NCBI GenBank assembly: GCA_958510875.1
Contig: OY294067.1
Coordinates: 274,022,742 to 274,086,741 of the forward strand
Length of the DNA: 64,000 bases
From: Endomychus coccineus
Lineage: Eukaryota; Arthropoda; Insecta; Coleoptera; Endomychidae
Direction of reading: 5' to 3'
This document shows, piece by piece, positions 23,640-35,589 of this stretch. The stretch's first letter is position 1. Each line of letters begins with the position of its first letter. The translations under genes were made by a program, and so were the position numbers. Under the pieces are notes generated by a model. The model did not search any database. It saw nothing but the letters and a program-made list of their open reading frames with translations, and was not told the DNA's origin.

Positions 23640-24860
23640 CATGTGATGTTGAATCAAATGTCTTGCGTTAGTCTATCCAGGTCATGGAAAGGTTACGCCT
23701 GTAGAATGTGAAGTCCTGATTGATAGATTTATCTATCACCAGGTTCTCCCGGCAACCCCCTATGCCTTTCTTTGCCCCACGCAGCTCGCTGATGTTATTT
23801 TTTACCGAACCGATCGATCTCAACAACCTAGGATACAAGAACACGCAGCAGGTGTTGAGACATATGATCGGCCGGTAGTTTTCGAGATCGGACAAGTCTC
23901 TCTTCTTTGAAAGTAGCACAGTGTATCCTTGACAACTATCCTTGGAATTTGCCGCTACTCTTTAAGCCAAGAGTCAAGGAGTCTGGCCAGGCGGCAGTGA
24001 GTAGAAGGAAATTTCTTCTACCATCATATGTTAATGCCGTTAGGGCCGTGAGCAGCCTTCAAGAATTGTCTAACCTCATCCTCGCTGGCTGCCTCGCATA
24101 CTTCTGTTTGTGGAAGTTGATGTTCGCCACGGAACGCTTCTGTGTGTGCTAGGTCTGGAGTGTCTTAGTGAATAGGACGCGGTGAGTTCCGGAACTGCTC
24201 GATCTCCTCCACAGTCGGAGGGGCAACAATTCTGGGCGGTGGAGATTGGAAGAGTCGAGACGGTCTATCGCGATATGAGGAATTTTCCCTGATGCGTCTA
24301 ACCCGTCTGGCTAGTTTTCTCTATACCACGCCCAGGGCTCGAATCTTATCCGCACTATGCTGCTTGATGGTCTGCAACTCGGTACGTTTGAGTATGTGAT
24401 GGTGGTGACGTAGTTTAGCTGCTATACGACTAATTTTTGACGTGAAAGCCCTACCGCTAGAAATAAAATTCATCACACACTGGATCCTATCCACTTGCTG
24501 TCTCGCCGACTGACCTCGACTTTTTGTAGGCGCCGTTCGGTTTTCTGGATCCTGTCGGGCAGTCTCTCACTCCGTTCTTCCGGGACGAGTTGCTTCGCAG
24601 CACCATACAGGGTCTCGTTGATTACTCGGAGATCTGCGAATTCCGGAAGTTCGTTAATAATCAACGTGTCCAATTCTACCAGCTCGTATGGTAGTACGGA
24701 GACCCTGATGCTGATTCTGATTCTCCTAGTTTTGGGATCAACCTCTGTGTTTTGGAGCAGGCTTGCTCTACCAGATCTGTTGCGTCGCACCCTAGGTGGT
24801 ACTGGTGCGGCTAAATCTGGTGCTAGTGCTGCAGCCTGCCGGAGATTCGATCATATATAG
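23640..24860 (-). pseudogene. R4/Dong-like LINE relic (N-terminal region and RT start)
   Basis: Minus strand, from 24,860 leftwards: an N-terminal block with LPEFADLRVINETLYGAA and SERLPDRIQKTERRLQKVEV (24,473-24,790), then frames with SRIAAKLRHHHILKRTELQ, FRNSPRP, and RT motifs DLENYRPIICLNTC and GIGGCRENLVIDKSI, and at the left end NLSMTWID (23,668). R4/Dong-type proteins have the same order (YRPITCLNT, RGCxxGxRGCKEQLLIDK, MAWIDYxKAFDS). The break falls just where motif A should finish. Several frameshifts. Clearly more GC-rich than its surroundings. Members of this group often insert at fixed sites; no rDNA is visible here. Confidence 0.75.
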
Positions 24861-27060
24861 CCGGTTCTCGGCAATTAGAATACTTGATTCCGAAAGAGTT
24901 ATGTGGAAAAACCTCGGCATTATGTACGTTTGATGCAGCAAAGTGCGTGCAGTGAGTCATGTCAAAGTTTATTTGTCAACTCAGAGCGTCCATTTATGTC
25001 GCGTTCATTTGTTATTGTCCAGTTAGGCACCTGTCCCTGTTCCTCATCCGACGAGGAGCTGATGTGGAAGGCCCTCTGTTATTGTTAGCCCAACATCAAC
25101 ATCGGGATTGGTATTGAATGGAAGTACCGAGCCGATTCAATCTCGGTTATCCCCTTTCCATCAAGTATTGTAGTTGATTGAGTTTTCTATGAAAATAGTA
25201 CACAATCAATAAATCTGGAACGTCTGTTCAAATTCATTATGAAACGAATGTCGAGTTTTGTCAGCACCATTATGCATCCAATGTTCCAAGGTCCCCACTT
25301 CCAATCATTATTTCCGTCTCCACGCCCATTCAATATAGTGAACATAACCTTCATCGGTAATGACTTTGACTGCTGTGATTGGGATTATTCAAAGTGCCTC
25401 TTATTTGATGTTATGATGGCAAAAAATGCCATGAAGTCAATGAATCTTCACCCAATCGGATATTGGTGCTTTTCATGAATATCAGCTGACGGAATATATT
25501 GTGGGAAATCAGTTTCTTATGGTAAAATGAATCTGCATCCCAAACTTTACAGTAGATATATCGAAACAAAAGAACACTATGCTATTCCAACCTCTGTATG
25601 AACTAACGAAACTCATTCAGTAATAGCGCATTGTTCTAAAGTTAATGTAATAAAATGAGGCCCAATATCATGTTCCATTAAGGAAAATTGCAGGATGAGC
25701 TTGCTAGTTTTTGATGATATTGTTTATTATCCTGTGTTACCTGTGCTGACAAGATAGAGGACTAGGTCTTGACATACAATGCCATGACAACAAGCCTTGC
25801 TGATTAATTCGTTCATTAAAGGGAAATTGTTTCTCTATTAAATTCAGTACAATATTCGACAACATCTTCAAAGTTCTGAACAGCTGCTTTATCAACATAG
25901 TTCACAGAATATAATCCGAAAAAAAAAACAATTTCCGTGGCTGAATTTCTTATATTAATTCACTTGTAAAGCGAATTCATCACTCAACTCCCACATCGGT
26001 TCGGAACTAAATTTGTTGTACCTCTACTCCACATAAAATCTTCAGCTAGTATAGCTCCAGGAGGTCTTGTAATCAATAAGACACAGTATGTGATTTCAGG
26101 TCAAATACCAACACTTCTTTCCAATAAGTGCTTCAAACTGTGAAATTAATTATTGCATTCAACAAGATTTTGACGTAGAAATACCATTCCCTGTACAGCT
26201 ATTATCAATATTCTCATTTAATTTCTGAAGATATCGGTACTGAATCTTTGATTTCGAATCAAACTCATGAAATCATCCATGAAATGATAAATTGAACCTT
26301 TGAAAGTTTCATACCACCGTCTTGGCAAATTCTGATTGGAATCAAATGAGAATTTAGAAAGTTTCAACGTTAAACAGAATCGAATACGCATTCCATCATA
26401 TCTAATTTGATAGAGCCATTCGAAATTTGATTACGAAGTGAATTAGATTTAATTTCATTTTTCTCTAAGCGACATTCTCTCGAAAACTTATTGAAGTTGA
26501 ATGTCTTCAGAACAAAAGTAATAAAAGAAGTCCTAAGTAATCCGAAAGAATTTAAATTCGTACTGTAATTTAATATTCTCCCTACCTTACATTCAAATGG
26601 CATTAAGTATTTAGTGACTGGGTTGCGAGTTTTATGAGGGATTTCGGATTGCCCAAATTTCTTTATCATACGATTATGCATTTTTGTGCCGCTCAATTCG
26701 GTTCCTTGATAAACATTAACCAACAAGTGACTTTCAAAAAAAAACTTCACTGAGTAATGACTTTGTTTGGAAGTCAGTTGTTGGAATAAATTTCCTGGTT
26801 CAAAAGCTTAAGTTCTCAAGCTGCCTGTTTGTTATTTTGCTGATTTAAAATGCAACGAACGGAAGTAAATATTGAAGACCTCTTTCTCAGGTGGAATAAT
26901 TCAATTCAATCCTTCCAGCATGTATTTGATTCCCTGCCTTGTAACGATTTTCGGAGATTATTTTAAGGCTTTCAAAAAATTAGCTTGAAATAAATGAACG
27001 TGAGCTTATTCACTAGCATTCTACTGATAGGTTCAAACATATGTACCGTGACACTATCAA
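24861..27060. other. AT-rich, one unassigned open frame
   Basis: The longest frame is 126 codons on the minus strand (26,370-26,750). It is basic and rich in Asn/Ser/Phe, begins by an A-run, and I recognise no motif in it. It may be chance or a decayed retroelement tail. Nothing else supported. Confidence 0.35.
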
Positions 27061-27120
27061 ACAATCACTCTCATCCACTAAACCTTTCAGCTACGAAGTG
27101 GCCATCATCAGAGTTTACTT
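27061..27120 (-). ncRNA. Penelope-type 3' tail with hammerhead-like core (minus strand)
   Basis: On the minus strand: CTGATGATGG (27,111-27,102; a complete CUGAUGA box), an imperfect stem (GCCACTTCGTAGC), GAAAG, and then TAGTGGATGAGAGTGATT (27,080-27,063). The last block is nearly the same as after the PLE at 22.4 kb. The GAAA is not followed by a clear UH cleavage site. No PLE coding sequence is seen upstream, so this is an orphan tail. Confidence 0.35.
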
Positions 27121-27240
27121 GTTTTTCATTTGGAGCGTTATAGTGTATACTTAAAGTGAAAAAGTGAACTATTTTATAGTTTAATAGAAACCGTGAATGA
27201 ATGTCGAACAACTACTTACAGCAAATAAATGTTTCAGACC

Positions 27241-27330
27241 AGGGGTCTCCAAACTACGGCCTGTGGGCCAAATCCGGCTTACCAGTATCATCAATACGGC
27301 TCGCGACAGCTAATGGATTATTGTTATTAT
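27241..27330 (+). mobile_element. hAT terminal inverted repeat (one end)
   Basis: CAGGGGTCTCCAAACTACGG followed by CCTGTGGGCCAAATCCGG is the characteristic end of Charlie/Tip100-type hAT elements. The matching end is not visible. The hAT transposase relic at 29.8-31.3 kb is on the minus strand with its C-terminus facing this end, so this could be the 3' end of the same element, interrupted by the insertions between. Confidence 0.6.
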
Positions 27331-27445
27331 TGTTGTTGTGATAAGTTGGATGAAAAGACACAGAATGGTAATAACTTGGTTTTATTCACTTGCTAGGTAA
27401 CGCTTAATGACAAGTATAGTACGCAGAAAATTTGACTTGAACATA

Positions 27446-28416
27446 ATACCGGGATATCAAAAATTATCATGGTCAAGGGGGGTTGTGTAATCTAAAACGT
27501 GTGTCTTACTTCACGTTTGGAATAATTATGTCACTGTCACATCAATAACCCACAAATTTCATACCTATTTACTTCAGTTGTAAAACAATAATGAACTACA
27601 AATTAAGAATTATCTTGGTCAAGGGTGGTTGTGGAATGTAGAACGAAATGTTAACTTTGAACCTTTTACAAGGTCGCAATAGCCACAAACGGGGTCGAAA
27701 ACTGTTTTAAATTGGTTAATTTTCGATAAATCGAATGACGTTCACGCGAGTTAGAAAAATGCAAATCTTCGGAACATATAACGTCTTTACGAGGACTTTT
27801 CGCATGCGATTTCCGCTCCATGTCGTTAGTTTATGAACGGGGCCAACTAAATAGCTCCAAAATGTCGATTAAATAGAAAAATTTAATTAGAATAGAAACA
27901 GGTACTCTCAGGTCTCAGCTACGCGCGTCTAACGTGCAACGTACCGAAGGGAATTTTCTAGCTACTAAAATATACCCAAAAGCAGTTCAAAGCTAGCGGC
28001 CTATAGCCGAAAACACTTTATTACAACTGGCGCCGGCCGCACGGGGCATAAAACGGCACCGAATTAATAAGATCGAGGTAAAAAGTATAAACTCCAACTG
28101 ACGCGTAGCGAACTCCTCGAGGCATATGTCAAAATGATTGAGTTCGTAGCTAATTACATAGAACGTCTGGCGTTCACGCAATTATGTTTTTAGATAATTC
28201 GAACCTTCTAATTTCGATAGGCCACGTGAAAATCCCGGAGTCCGAAGCGCTAGAGACTTCTGAGTGTTATAACATTCGTATAAAATTGCGAAATTTCTCA
28301 CTATTAGAAACTTCAAATTAATTAATTTGACACAAGATTTGATAACGTAAAGTAAAACACACGTTTCAGATTCCACAACCACCCTTGACCAAGATAATTT
28401 TTGATATCCCGGTACT
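27446..28416. mobile_element. 971-bp terminal-inverted-repeat element carrying R1
   Basis: Left arm (27,446-27,515) TACCGGGATATCAAAAATTA, TC(A/T)TGGTCAAGGG, AACGTGTGT; right arm (28,345-28,416) is its reverse complement with a few changes: about 70 bp. A partial third copy of the arm sits at 27,603-27,645. The interior is an R1 repeat in reverse orientation. No coding sequence; a non-autonomous DNA element. Target-site duplication not clear (TA possible). Confidence 0.65.
27650..28335 (-). repeat. R1 repeat, copy A (longest, reverse orientation)
   Basis: Reading the minus strand: TGTCAAATTAATTAATTTGA at the start, GGCCTATCGAAATTAGAAGG, a GC-rich centre (GGCCGGCGCCAGTTGTAATA, containing AATAAA), ACTAACGACATGGAGCG, and finally GGTTCAAAGTTAACATTTCG. 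The two ends are weak inverted copies (TGTCAAATTAATTAATTTGA versus TGTCGAAATGTTAACTTTGA as seen in other copies), so R1 may itself be a small DNA element. An LTR cannot be excluded because of the AATAAA. Confidence 0.65.
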
Positions 28417-28465
28417 AACAAATAATTGAAATGAATCCCACTAACATTAGAAGCATTATAATATA

Positions 28466-29758
28466 GGTGGTTCAAATATAAACCAGAATTTTTGAATAAA
28501 CGCGCGAAAAATGTAGTGTCGTTGAAATTGGCCGCATGGATGTTAGACTGGTCTGTTACGAAACGTAGAGAACAGCCGGGATCTGTAACCTTGCTTTTTA
28601 GTGTAGTTATAGCCATGAGCGAGAAGGATGTACCATTGTCTGTGCGCAACGCATCATTATTCGTTTTTTGGTCAAAGATAATGTAAAATCAGCGGAAATT
28701 TATCGAAAATTACTCGAGCGGTTCGGGGATGAGTGCCTCTCCAAGACTCAAGTGTATGAATGGTGTTCCGTTCTTCGAAAAGGCCGAGAAGTGGTGACAA
28801 ACTTGCTACATGCGCGGCGCCCAAAAACAAGTGTTACCGATGAGAACGTCAGCGCTGTAGGAAAACTCATTTTGGAAGACCGACGCAGTACTGTACGCGA
28901 TATATCTGAAAAATTGGGCATCAGCGTAGGTAGTATTCAGCAAATAATTCATGAACGGATCGGCTACCGCAAAATTCAGCCAGATGGGTGCCAAGACTTC
29001 TGAATTTTGAGCAGAAATTCACACGCTGGGAAGTTTGCACGCGTCTCCTGCAGCAATATGAAGAGGAAGGAGAAAATTTATTGCAACGAATATTCACCAC
29101 AGACGAGACTTGGGTGTACCACTATACTCCGGAGAGTAAACGCGCGTCTATGGAGTGGAGGAAAAAAGACGAAGTCGCGCCAGTTAAAGGGAAGGTTACA
29201 CTGTCAGCAGGGAAGGTGTTGTGTACCGTGTTTTGGGACATGAGAGGAGTAATTGCGTTGGATTTTCTCACCGAACAACGAACTGTATACGCGCAGTATT
29301 ATAGTAACCTCCTAAAAAACACGGTGAAACCTGCCTACAGATCAAAACGACGCGATATTGCAATCCGTAGTGCGATATTGCTGCAAGACAACGCCAGACC
29401 GCATACAGCTCGTCTTACGATGGAAACATTGAACGAATTGGGTTGGAAAACACTGGAATACCCTTCTTATAGTCTCGATTTGTCGCCATGCGACTATTAT
29501 TTATTTGATCCATTGAAAGAGGCACTTGGCGGACTGCGATTCAAAAGCAATGCGGAGGTAGAATCCTTCGTGCGCGAATGGTTACGTGACAAGCCGAGAG
29601 ATATTTACGAAAATAGGCATCCGAAAGCTTCCGGAGAGGTGGCAAAAGTGTGAAGAGTGTAACGGAGACTATCTAGAAGAACTGTAAAAAATTTCAGCTC
29701 TGTAACTTGATAATAAAATTTTTTATAGCAAAATTCCGGTCTATATTTGAACCACCCG
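28466..29758 (+). mobile_element. mariner element, full length
   Basis: Terminal inverted repeats of about 28 bp: left GGTGGTTCAAATATAAACCA (28,466), right end reads, inverted, GGTGGTTCAAATATAGACCG. TA lies just outside at both ends (28,464-28,465 and 29,759-29,760), the mariner target duplication. 1,293 bp is a normal size for the family. It contains one transposase gene with frameshifts. It lies within the presumed hAT element, so it is the younger insertion. Confidence 0.9.
28615..29653 (+). pseudogene. mariner transposase (D,D34D), two frameshifts
   Basis: ATG at 28,615 (MSEKDVPLSVR), then a one-base loss near 28,645 moves the frame to the helix-turn-helix part (SAEIYRKLLERFGDE; STVRDISEKLGISVGSIQQI). 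A second one-base change near 28,976 moves it again just before the WVPRLL motif. The catalytic part is intact: TTDETWVYHY (first Asp), LLQDNARPHTA (second Asp), YSLDLSPCDYYLF (third Asp), with exactly 34 residues between the second and third Asp. About 345 residues overall, the usual length. Inactive because of the two frameshifts, yet otherwise well kept, so the insertion is not very old. Confidence 0.9.
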
Positions 29759-29815
29759 TATAAACACATAGACATATAACATATAAACATTATAACATAT
29801 AAAATACTAATAAGA

Positions 29816-31330
29816 TTAATGTAATTGTGATTTTCCACTGACAATAGTTTGTAGTTCTGGACCATTTTTACTTGTACCAATTATTAAAAGAGATCTAAGA
29901 TGCTCATCGGTTAACTCAGATCTGTAAACATTCTTTGTGTACTTCATTTTGGATAATGTTTCACCACACAAGTGAGTAGTACCAAAAACAGAAGACAGCC
30001 CACGAGCAAATTCATGCAAATTATCAAATTGTACCGGTGGAAGACTCTTATAAAATTCCAACAAAGATGAGTTTTGATATTTGTTCTTGATTATATCATT
30101 GCACTGTGATTCAATAATCTCTATTTGAAGTTCCAATGATATGGTTTCAATGTCAGTATCGAAAGGATTTAAAAAAAACTTAATTTCATTCGCAATGACA
30201 TCGAAGTCTGAGGAAGGAGTATCAAAATTTATCTTCAAAGCACTCAAAGCCTCGATTGCAGAATCGACGGGAAACTCAGCCTCAGTAGTGTGGCTGTATA
30301 TTTCACATGTTTGAAATGTGTGAAACAGTTTTTACATAATTGTGATTGAAACAGTATTATTTTCTGCCGGAACGATTTGATACTATAGTATAAATCAGGG
30401 AGAAGCTGGTTTCCTCTATTCTCAAAATAAGCTCGTTCAGTTTTGTCAAATCTACATAGATTGTTACCACAGCCATTCCCTATTTTGTAATTCGGTAAGG
30501 ATGAGCATTTTATTCAAAAAAATTTCGATCACTGCTCGAGGTTCAAAAAAGTAGCAGAGCACTTTTCCGCAATTAAGCCAGCATACGGTGATATGATATG
30601 GTAAGTCATTTCCTCCAAACTCTTCAATAAACTCATGGAATTGTCGGTGATTTAGCCCAGTGGATCTTATGAAATTAACAACTATATGACTGGTTTTAGA
30701 ACTTCAGACATATCCAAACATTTCCCACACAAGGACTGTTGATGACTGATACATTCTAAGATTAATGGTTTTGAACCACCATTATCTTCTACAGCCTTTG
30801 ACACAAGAGCAACTACTCCTTTATTTTTACCACACATGTGTTCGCCTCCATCAGTAGTGATGGATTTCAAGTTTTTCCATAGACGATTCTTTTTAGTAAT
30901 GGCATTTTCAACTTTCAATATCAAGAAGTTTTTCATAAACTTTATACGTTTTTTCTAGTCTTCGAACAAAAATCAGCACCTGAGCAGTATCTGACAAATT
31001 CATTGACTCATCCAAGGCCAGAAAAACCCACTCAAGATGTCCATTTTTGTCAGACAATTGAGATGATATATTTTCTGCGATGTCTCCTATTCTCCAAGCC
31101 ATGGTGTTTGCTGACAATCTGGCAGTTTTAAATAAATTTACCTTTTCGTGGCACATTTCTTCGGCTACTGCAATTACGCACTAGTTGCAAACTCTTGTTC
31201 AGTAATCCGCCCTTCAAAGCTTCAATTTTTTCTACCTGCAAACTTCTTGTATACTCTTTTCAACAAGCGCAAACACTTTTCAAGAAGTTACGCACTAATT
31301 TATTCCACAACCGACAGTTTCGCTTCCTTC
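29816..31330 (-). pseudogene. hAT transposase relic, GTF2IRD2-like
   Basis: On the minus strand from right: EKVNLFKTARLSANTMAWRI and EWVFLALDESMNLSDTAQ (31,156-30,908; catalytic Asp region), SITTDGGEHMCGKNKGVVAL and HQQSLCGKCLDMSEVLKPV (30,936-30,682), frames with GLNHRQF and DLPYHITVCWLNCGKVL, and finally NLHEFARGLSSVFGTTHLCG and YRSELTDEHLRSLLIIGTS (30,247-29,816), the hAT C-terminal dimerisation block. The order matches GTF2I-repeat-containing protein 2-like hAT transposases of insects. The N-terminal BED finger is lost, part of the middle is missing, and there are several frame changes. Inactive. Confidence 0.85.
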
Positions 31331-31869
31331 GCTTTCCCCAGGCTGACTGACTCGCGGTCGAGCTGCTAGCATTTTTATACTCCAATTACTGACATCTAGA
31401 AAAGAGTGGCATACACCAGACCTTTCTCGAAACAACGAGATTATCCGCTGATGTTTATTTGTTACTGCACTTTCGAAAGTATCATTGTTATCTCTTGAGA
31501 AACTCGAAAAATATTGATATTTAGAAAAAACCTATTGTGACGAAATATGTTAATTTTTAAGTATTAAATTTGAATTTTTCGGAAAATTATTTGTTTCCCA
31601 TTTATTCAGAGTTGTAACTCGGAAGTTCATCTGATCTCGAACACATAAAATATCGATAATTTCCTATTTTGACTAGTTTTGACTGTTTTCTAACTTCAAA
31701 CGGCGTCAAACGAAGAGCGTGATTTCGTACTTCCCACAGATCATGCTGGATACCAACATACATTCGGTTTCACTTTCTTAAACTCCGATGAAACTGGATA
31801 TTAAACTGTAGAGGATTCTTCTGCCTATTTATAATAAATAAATGAATAATAAAAAATTTACTTGGTCAG
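31331..31869. other. AT-rich, nothing recognised
   Basis: Lies between the hAT relic and a PLE relic. No hAT end motif could be found here. Confidence 0.4.
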
Positions 31870-32430
31870 AGTGTGATTACTTTTACATCAGTCGATCTAG
31901 TCGTAATACAGAAATTAGATATAAGGAACACTTTCGATCTTGATAAAACAGATTCATCTTTCTTTAACCATATTTTAGAACCAGGGTATACTTTTACAAA
32001 TTTAGATGGAGTTAAAATGTTACATAACGAGAGAAGAGGTTTTAAATTAAACACACTAGAATCAATAGAAACTTTCAAAGGTTTCAAAATAAATTACAAT
32101 ACAATTTAAAATGTTCAATTTGATGTGTACTTCAGCATTCTATTTTGATGAATTGATGACTTAAAATTCCCCATAATCCTCTTGTGCCTGCCTGTATATC
32201 TCCGCATTGAAATTTCCTTATCACAATATTGAATCTACCTCATTATCCAATTTCAATTATACTATTCTAGTGATGTATTTCACCAAACGCAACGCCACTT
32301 GTTACCTCTGTCATATAGTGTACCATAAATAGCCAAGATTATACATATCTTCATGCATTAGTATCGTTTGAAGATGACATTCTAGTGTCGAAACTGTAGT
32401 CACGATTTTTTCTATTATTTTTGTGATGAA
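31870..32430 (+). pseudogene. Penelope-like GIY-YIG C-terminus and 3' tail
   Basis: The frame 31,873-32,109 contains FFNHILEPGYTFTNLDGVKM and HNERRGFKLNTLESIETFK, the C-terminal part of PLE GIY-YIG proteins (FxEHLLxxGHTF...LHxEKKGxxLNTLE). The 300-bp tail holds a hammerhead-like core at 32,366-32,401. The GIY and YIG blocks are missing. A different subfamily from the 21.4-kb copy. Confidence 0.7.
32366..32401 (+). ncRNA. Hammerhead-like core in Penelope 3' tail
   Basis: TTTGAAGATGACATTCTAGT then GTCGAAACTGTAGTC: UGAAGA box (the leading C is T), stem II TGACA/TGTCG, GAAA, a two-base-pair stem III, and GTC before the presumed cut. The arrangement parallels that at 22.4 kb although the sequences differ, which argues for a shared structure. 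Stem I is weak. Confidence 0.35.
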
Positions 32431-33490
32431 AAACAAAGTAAAAGTGTTTTATTTTATCACATCAATGTGTAATTTACTTATTACCTGCAATCAAGTAATT
32501 CAATCCATATATTAATAGCTTAGCATAGAAACACATCCGGAGTTAAATAGAGAAAAGCACAGAGGGTAGAGTGATTGTTGAGGTTATGTCGTTTGGCTTG
32601 GATGGGCCACTGAAGTTCGGAGCGTTTATCAAACAAGATTCCGTCCCACTCATATAATTAATATACGCGGCAAAATCATCAACTGTTGATATACCGAATT
32701 CAATGTTCAACCTGCATCGGCAGCTCTACCCGAAGCGGTTAAGACCTCGGTAATGTTTTTTGCTCCGTCAAGGTCATCGCAGGTTAATTTTATATATTTT
32801 TGGTGATACTAACTGAGCAGGTTACTTGAAATGTGATTAATTGATTGATGTTAATCTGTGGTACGTAATTGTTTACCGATCAATTCCCACAGTGCAATAT
32901 GTTTGAACTTCGTAATAACATGTGATAGGAGAATATATTGCGAATAATATATGTTCAAAAACTTTCCGTACATGATGGTGTTAAAGGTTAGGGGAGAGAA
33001 TCTTAGCTATCAAACAAAGCTCTTAGCGTAACCAGCCCAACATCATTTGTCACTTCTGCATGAGTCTATAACGTTGTACTCCTAATGCTGATAAAATATG
33101 AAACATACCATTCATGCTGTAACTTGTATTTCACTCTCGAAGAAATGCTCGCAATACGGAATATGCCCGTAGGCATTGACAATACGAATGATGATTTGAA
33201 ACATTGATGACAACCTCGCTCCCTGTCATTTTTTGTTATTAGCTGTGAGATTTATCTACCATCTGACAAATTTATATTACATTTTCTTGATATTCCTTTA
33301 CTTTACGTTCAACGTAGGTACGATCTAGTCTAAGGGTGCCTTTCAATCATGTACTCCAGTTTCAGTGGATTGCGGGGTTGCATATTACATGCTGGACGAT
33401 GTGGCCTTAGCACTCATTGTGACTATTCTTGTAGTGAAATATTTTACTTTATTCAAAATATCATTCAGTCAAAATATTTAATATAAGAAT
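32431..33490. other. Nothing recognised
   Basis: About 1 kb of AT-rich DNA without an open frame or visible repeat. Confidence 0.4.
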
Positions 33491-33494
33491 TTGA

Positions 33495-35080
33495 GTGGTA
33501 GGCGGTGGGATGGGATGTGGTGCAGGTATATTCACCTATGTTATGAAGATGTTAATTGAATTTGTAGAGAGCTACACAATTATTGTGAATGACCGACAGT
33601 ATGGCTTTCGTCAGCAGTGGTCAATAGGAGACATGCTTGCCTACGTAACCCATGTATGGCATAAATCTATTGAAAATCATGGGGAATCTCCAGCTTTATC
33701 AATGGATATCTCCAAAGCATTCGATCGAGTCTGCCACCGAAGCATTCTTCGAAAACTTCCTTCATATGGTTTGACGCCTGAATTTTGTCGGTTACTATTG
33801 AGTTTCTTCTCAGATAGATCAGTTCATGTGGAGGGTGACGGAGTATCCGTACAATGGCTATTGACGCTGATGTTCCGCAGGGGAACTAAATTGGTTATGA
33901 AAAGAAATTTTCGAAAATCATTAATTGTTAATAGAGACGCATATACTGTTGATGTTTCCAAATAATCTGTGTATAAAGCTGAGTGTCCTCACTCACTCAC
34001 TGACTCACTGAAAATTATGAAATGTCCCAAACCGTAATACGTAGGAATTGTATATTTTGGATAGATTATCTCTCGAAATATTGAATCCACCGGGCGATTC
34101 TTCGATATTCGTGGACTAAGTGTAAGAAGTTGCAATTCAATGATTTTGACAATTTCACTGACGAGAAAAAAATTATATTTTGCTGTCAGTGGAATTGTCA
34201 AATCAATGAATTATTACAATTTCTTCGTATCATTCCCACGAACGGTGATTGAAATTGCCTTTTTGAGTTTCTTGTATTGCATTTATGGTGAATGAAGATT
34301 AAGAAATTCGCACTCAAAGTGTACAACACTTTAAGGGCAATGACTCAGGTTCCAAGTATTGTTGGCAATCAAAGGCACCAAAGCCTTCTTGGGGAACTTT
34401 TGTCATACGGTTTGCCGCCTCAACGTTGTTGCTTTCTATCAAGTTGTCCCTCAGTTAGATACAATGTCTGGTAGCTGGTGCTGGCACCAACTTTGTTTCT
34501 GCTCAATATACATCCATACAATTCATACCACTTTCTCATATAGAGCCCGTATACCATCCAATGATGCCAGAGGAGCGTGACAGGAACAGGTTGACGCAAT
34601 TAATGGAGATCTGGTAAAGATTGGGGATCTGATAATCTAGAAAAACTTACGAATCCCGCAATTCCCAACATGATGATGTCAGGAACAACTATTCCTCTGC
34701 AGTCTCTTTCATAACAATGCTCGAGATCACCACCAACTGCACATTCTCATGGGACGATCATGTCAGGTCCATTGCGAAAACCGCTTCACAAAAACTTGAG
34801 CCATTCGTTTGATTAATGATGTCACACTTACATGTTCATTGACCCTTCTAGAACATTGTGGAAATGTGGGGGGATCTCTATCTTTTATATACATATTTCC
34901 AGGGTCGATGTTCATCAGTCTGTTGTTCCACCACGAGAAATTCTAGATAGGCAGACTAGACGAGCTCAAACCAGTCACCACTTCACTGTCAAACTCGAGA
35001 TCTGCCGAACGTATTCCTACCAGACTTTTTTCCTTCTCGTGCTGTCAAAGTATAAAAGAAAAAAAAACTTTGAAGTGTAC
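33495..35080 (+). pseudogene. CR1-like LINE reverse-transcriptase relic (second copy)
   Basis: The frame 33,495-33,965 has NDRQYGFRQQWSIGDMLAYV, ENHGESPALSMDISKAFDRV (motif A Asp) and SILRKLPSYGLTPEFCRLLL. The frame then fails before motif C. Further on are a repeat of the KLPSYGLPP region (34,350-34,440), ARIPSNDARGARQEQ-like and TFSWDDHVRSIAKTASQKLE pieces (34,560-34,800), and the tail VVPPREILDRQTRRAQTSHH and VKLEICR (34,920-35,010). It is closely related to the 3.9-kb relic. The double occurrence of the 'YGL' region suggests either two fused fragments or an internal duplication. Inactive. Confidence 0.8.
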
Positions 35081-35589
35081 TTCATAATTTGGCAGTGAAT
35101 TTTCATTATATTGCTGCAATTGGGATTAAGCTTCTTGAACAGTCAGAGTATTTCATTCTGTATGTTGTAGAACTGTATATAGTATTGAGACCTTCTTCTT
35201 TCAATTTGCTTCATTCCTTTCTAAGATACTCCAATTATCAAATAATCAGTTAACAATTTTTTTCATTTAGTATTTCTAAATTCGATACGTAACTATAATT
35301 GTATATTTTTTGCTGAAAGAATACTTGCTAATTAATGAATAGTATCAGACAATACGTGATGGAAAATCATTCCAAATTCAAACAAAATAACAATTAAAGG
35401 TTGATTTTCACTAATTTAATTAACACCGTAACTTCTTCAAACAAATATAACAAAGTAGTAACTTACTTAAAAGGAGTAGGAAACTCTGAGTAAGAAGCTA
35501 AATTGAAGAGGAAGAAAGCTATCCTCATATTGGTATCACATGTATGAGGTCATCCATTACTAAGATTTTGAATTTTCTTATCAATCTAG

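Noticed and set aside
24495..24860. Plus-strand frame of 121 codons with hydrophobic segments
   Set aside because: Antisense to the N-terminal part of the R4/Dong-like relic on the minus strand.
27650..28335. R1 as a solo LTR
   Set aside because: It has an AATAAA but no clear TG...CA ends with target duplication, and no paired internal retroelement; left as unclassified repeat.
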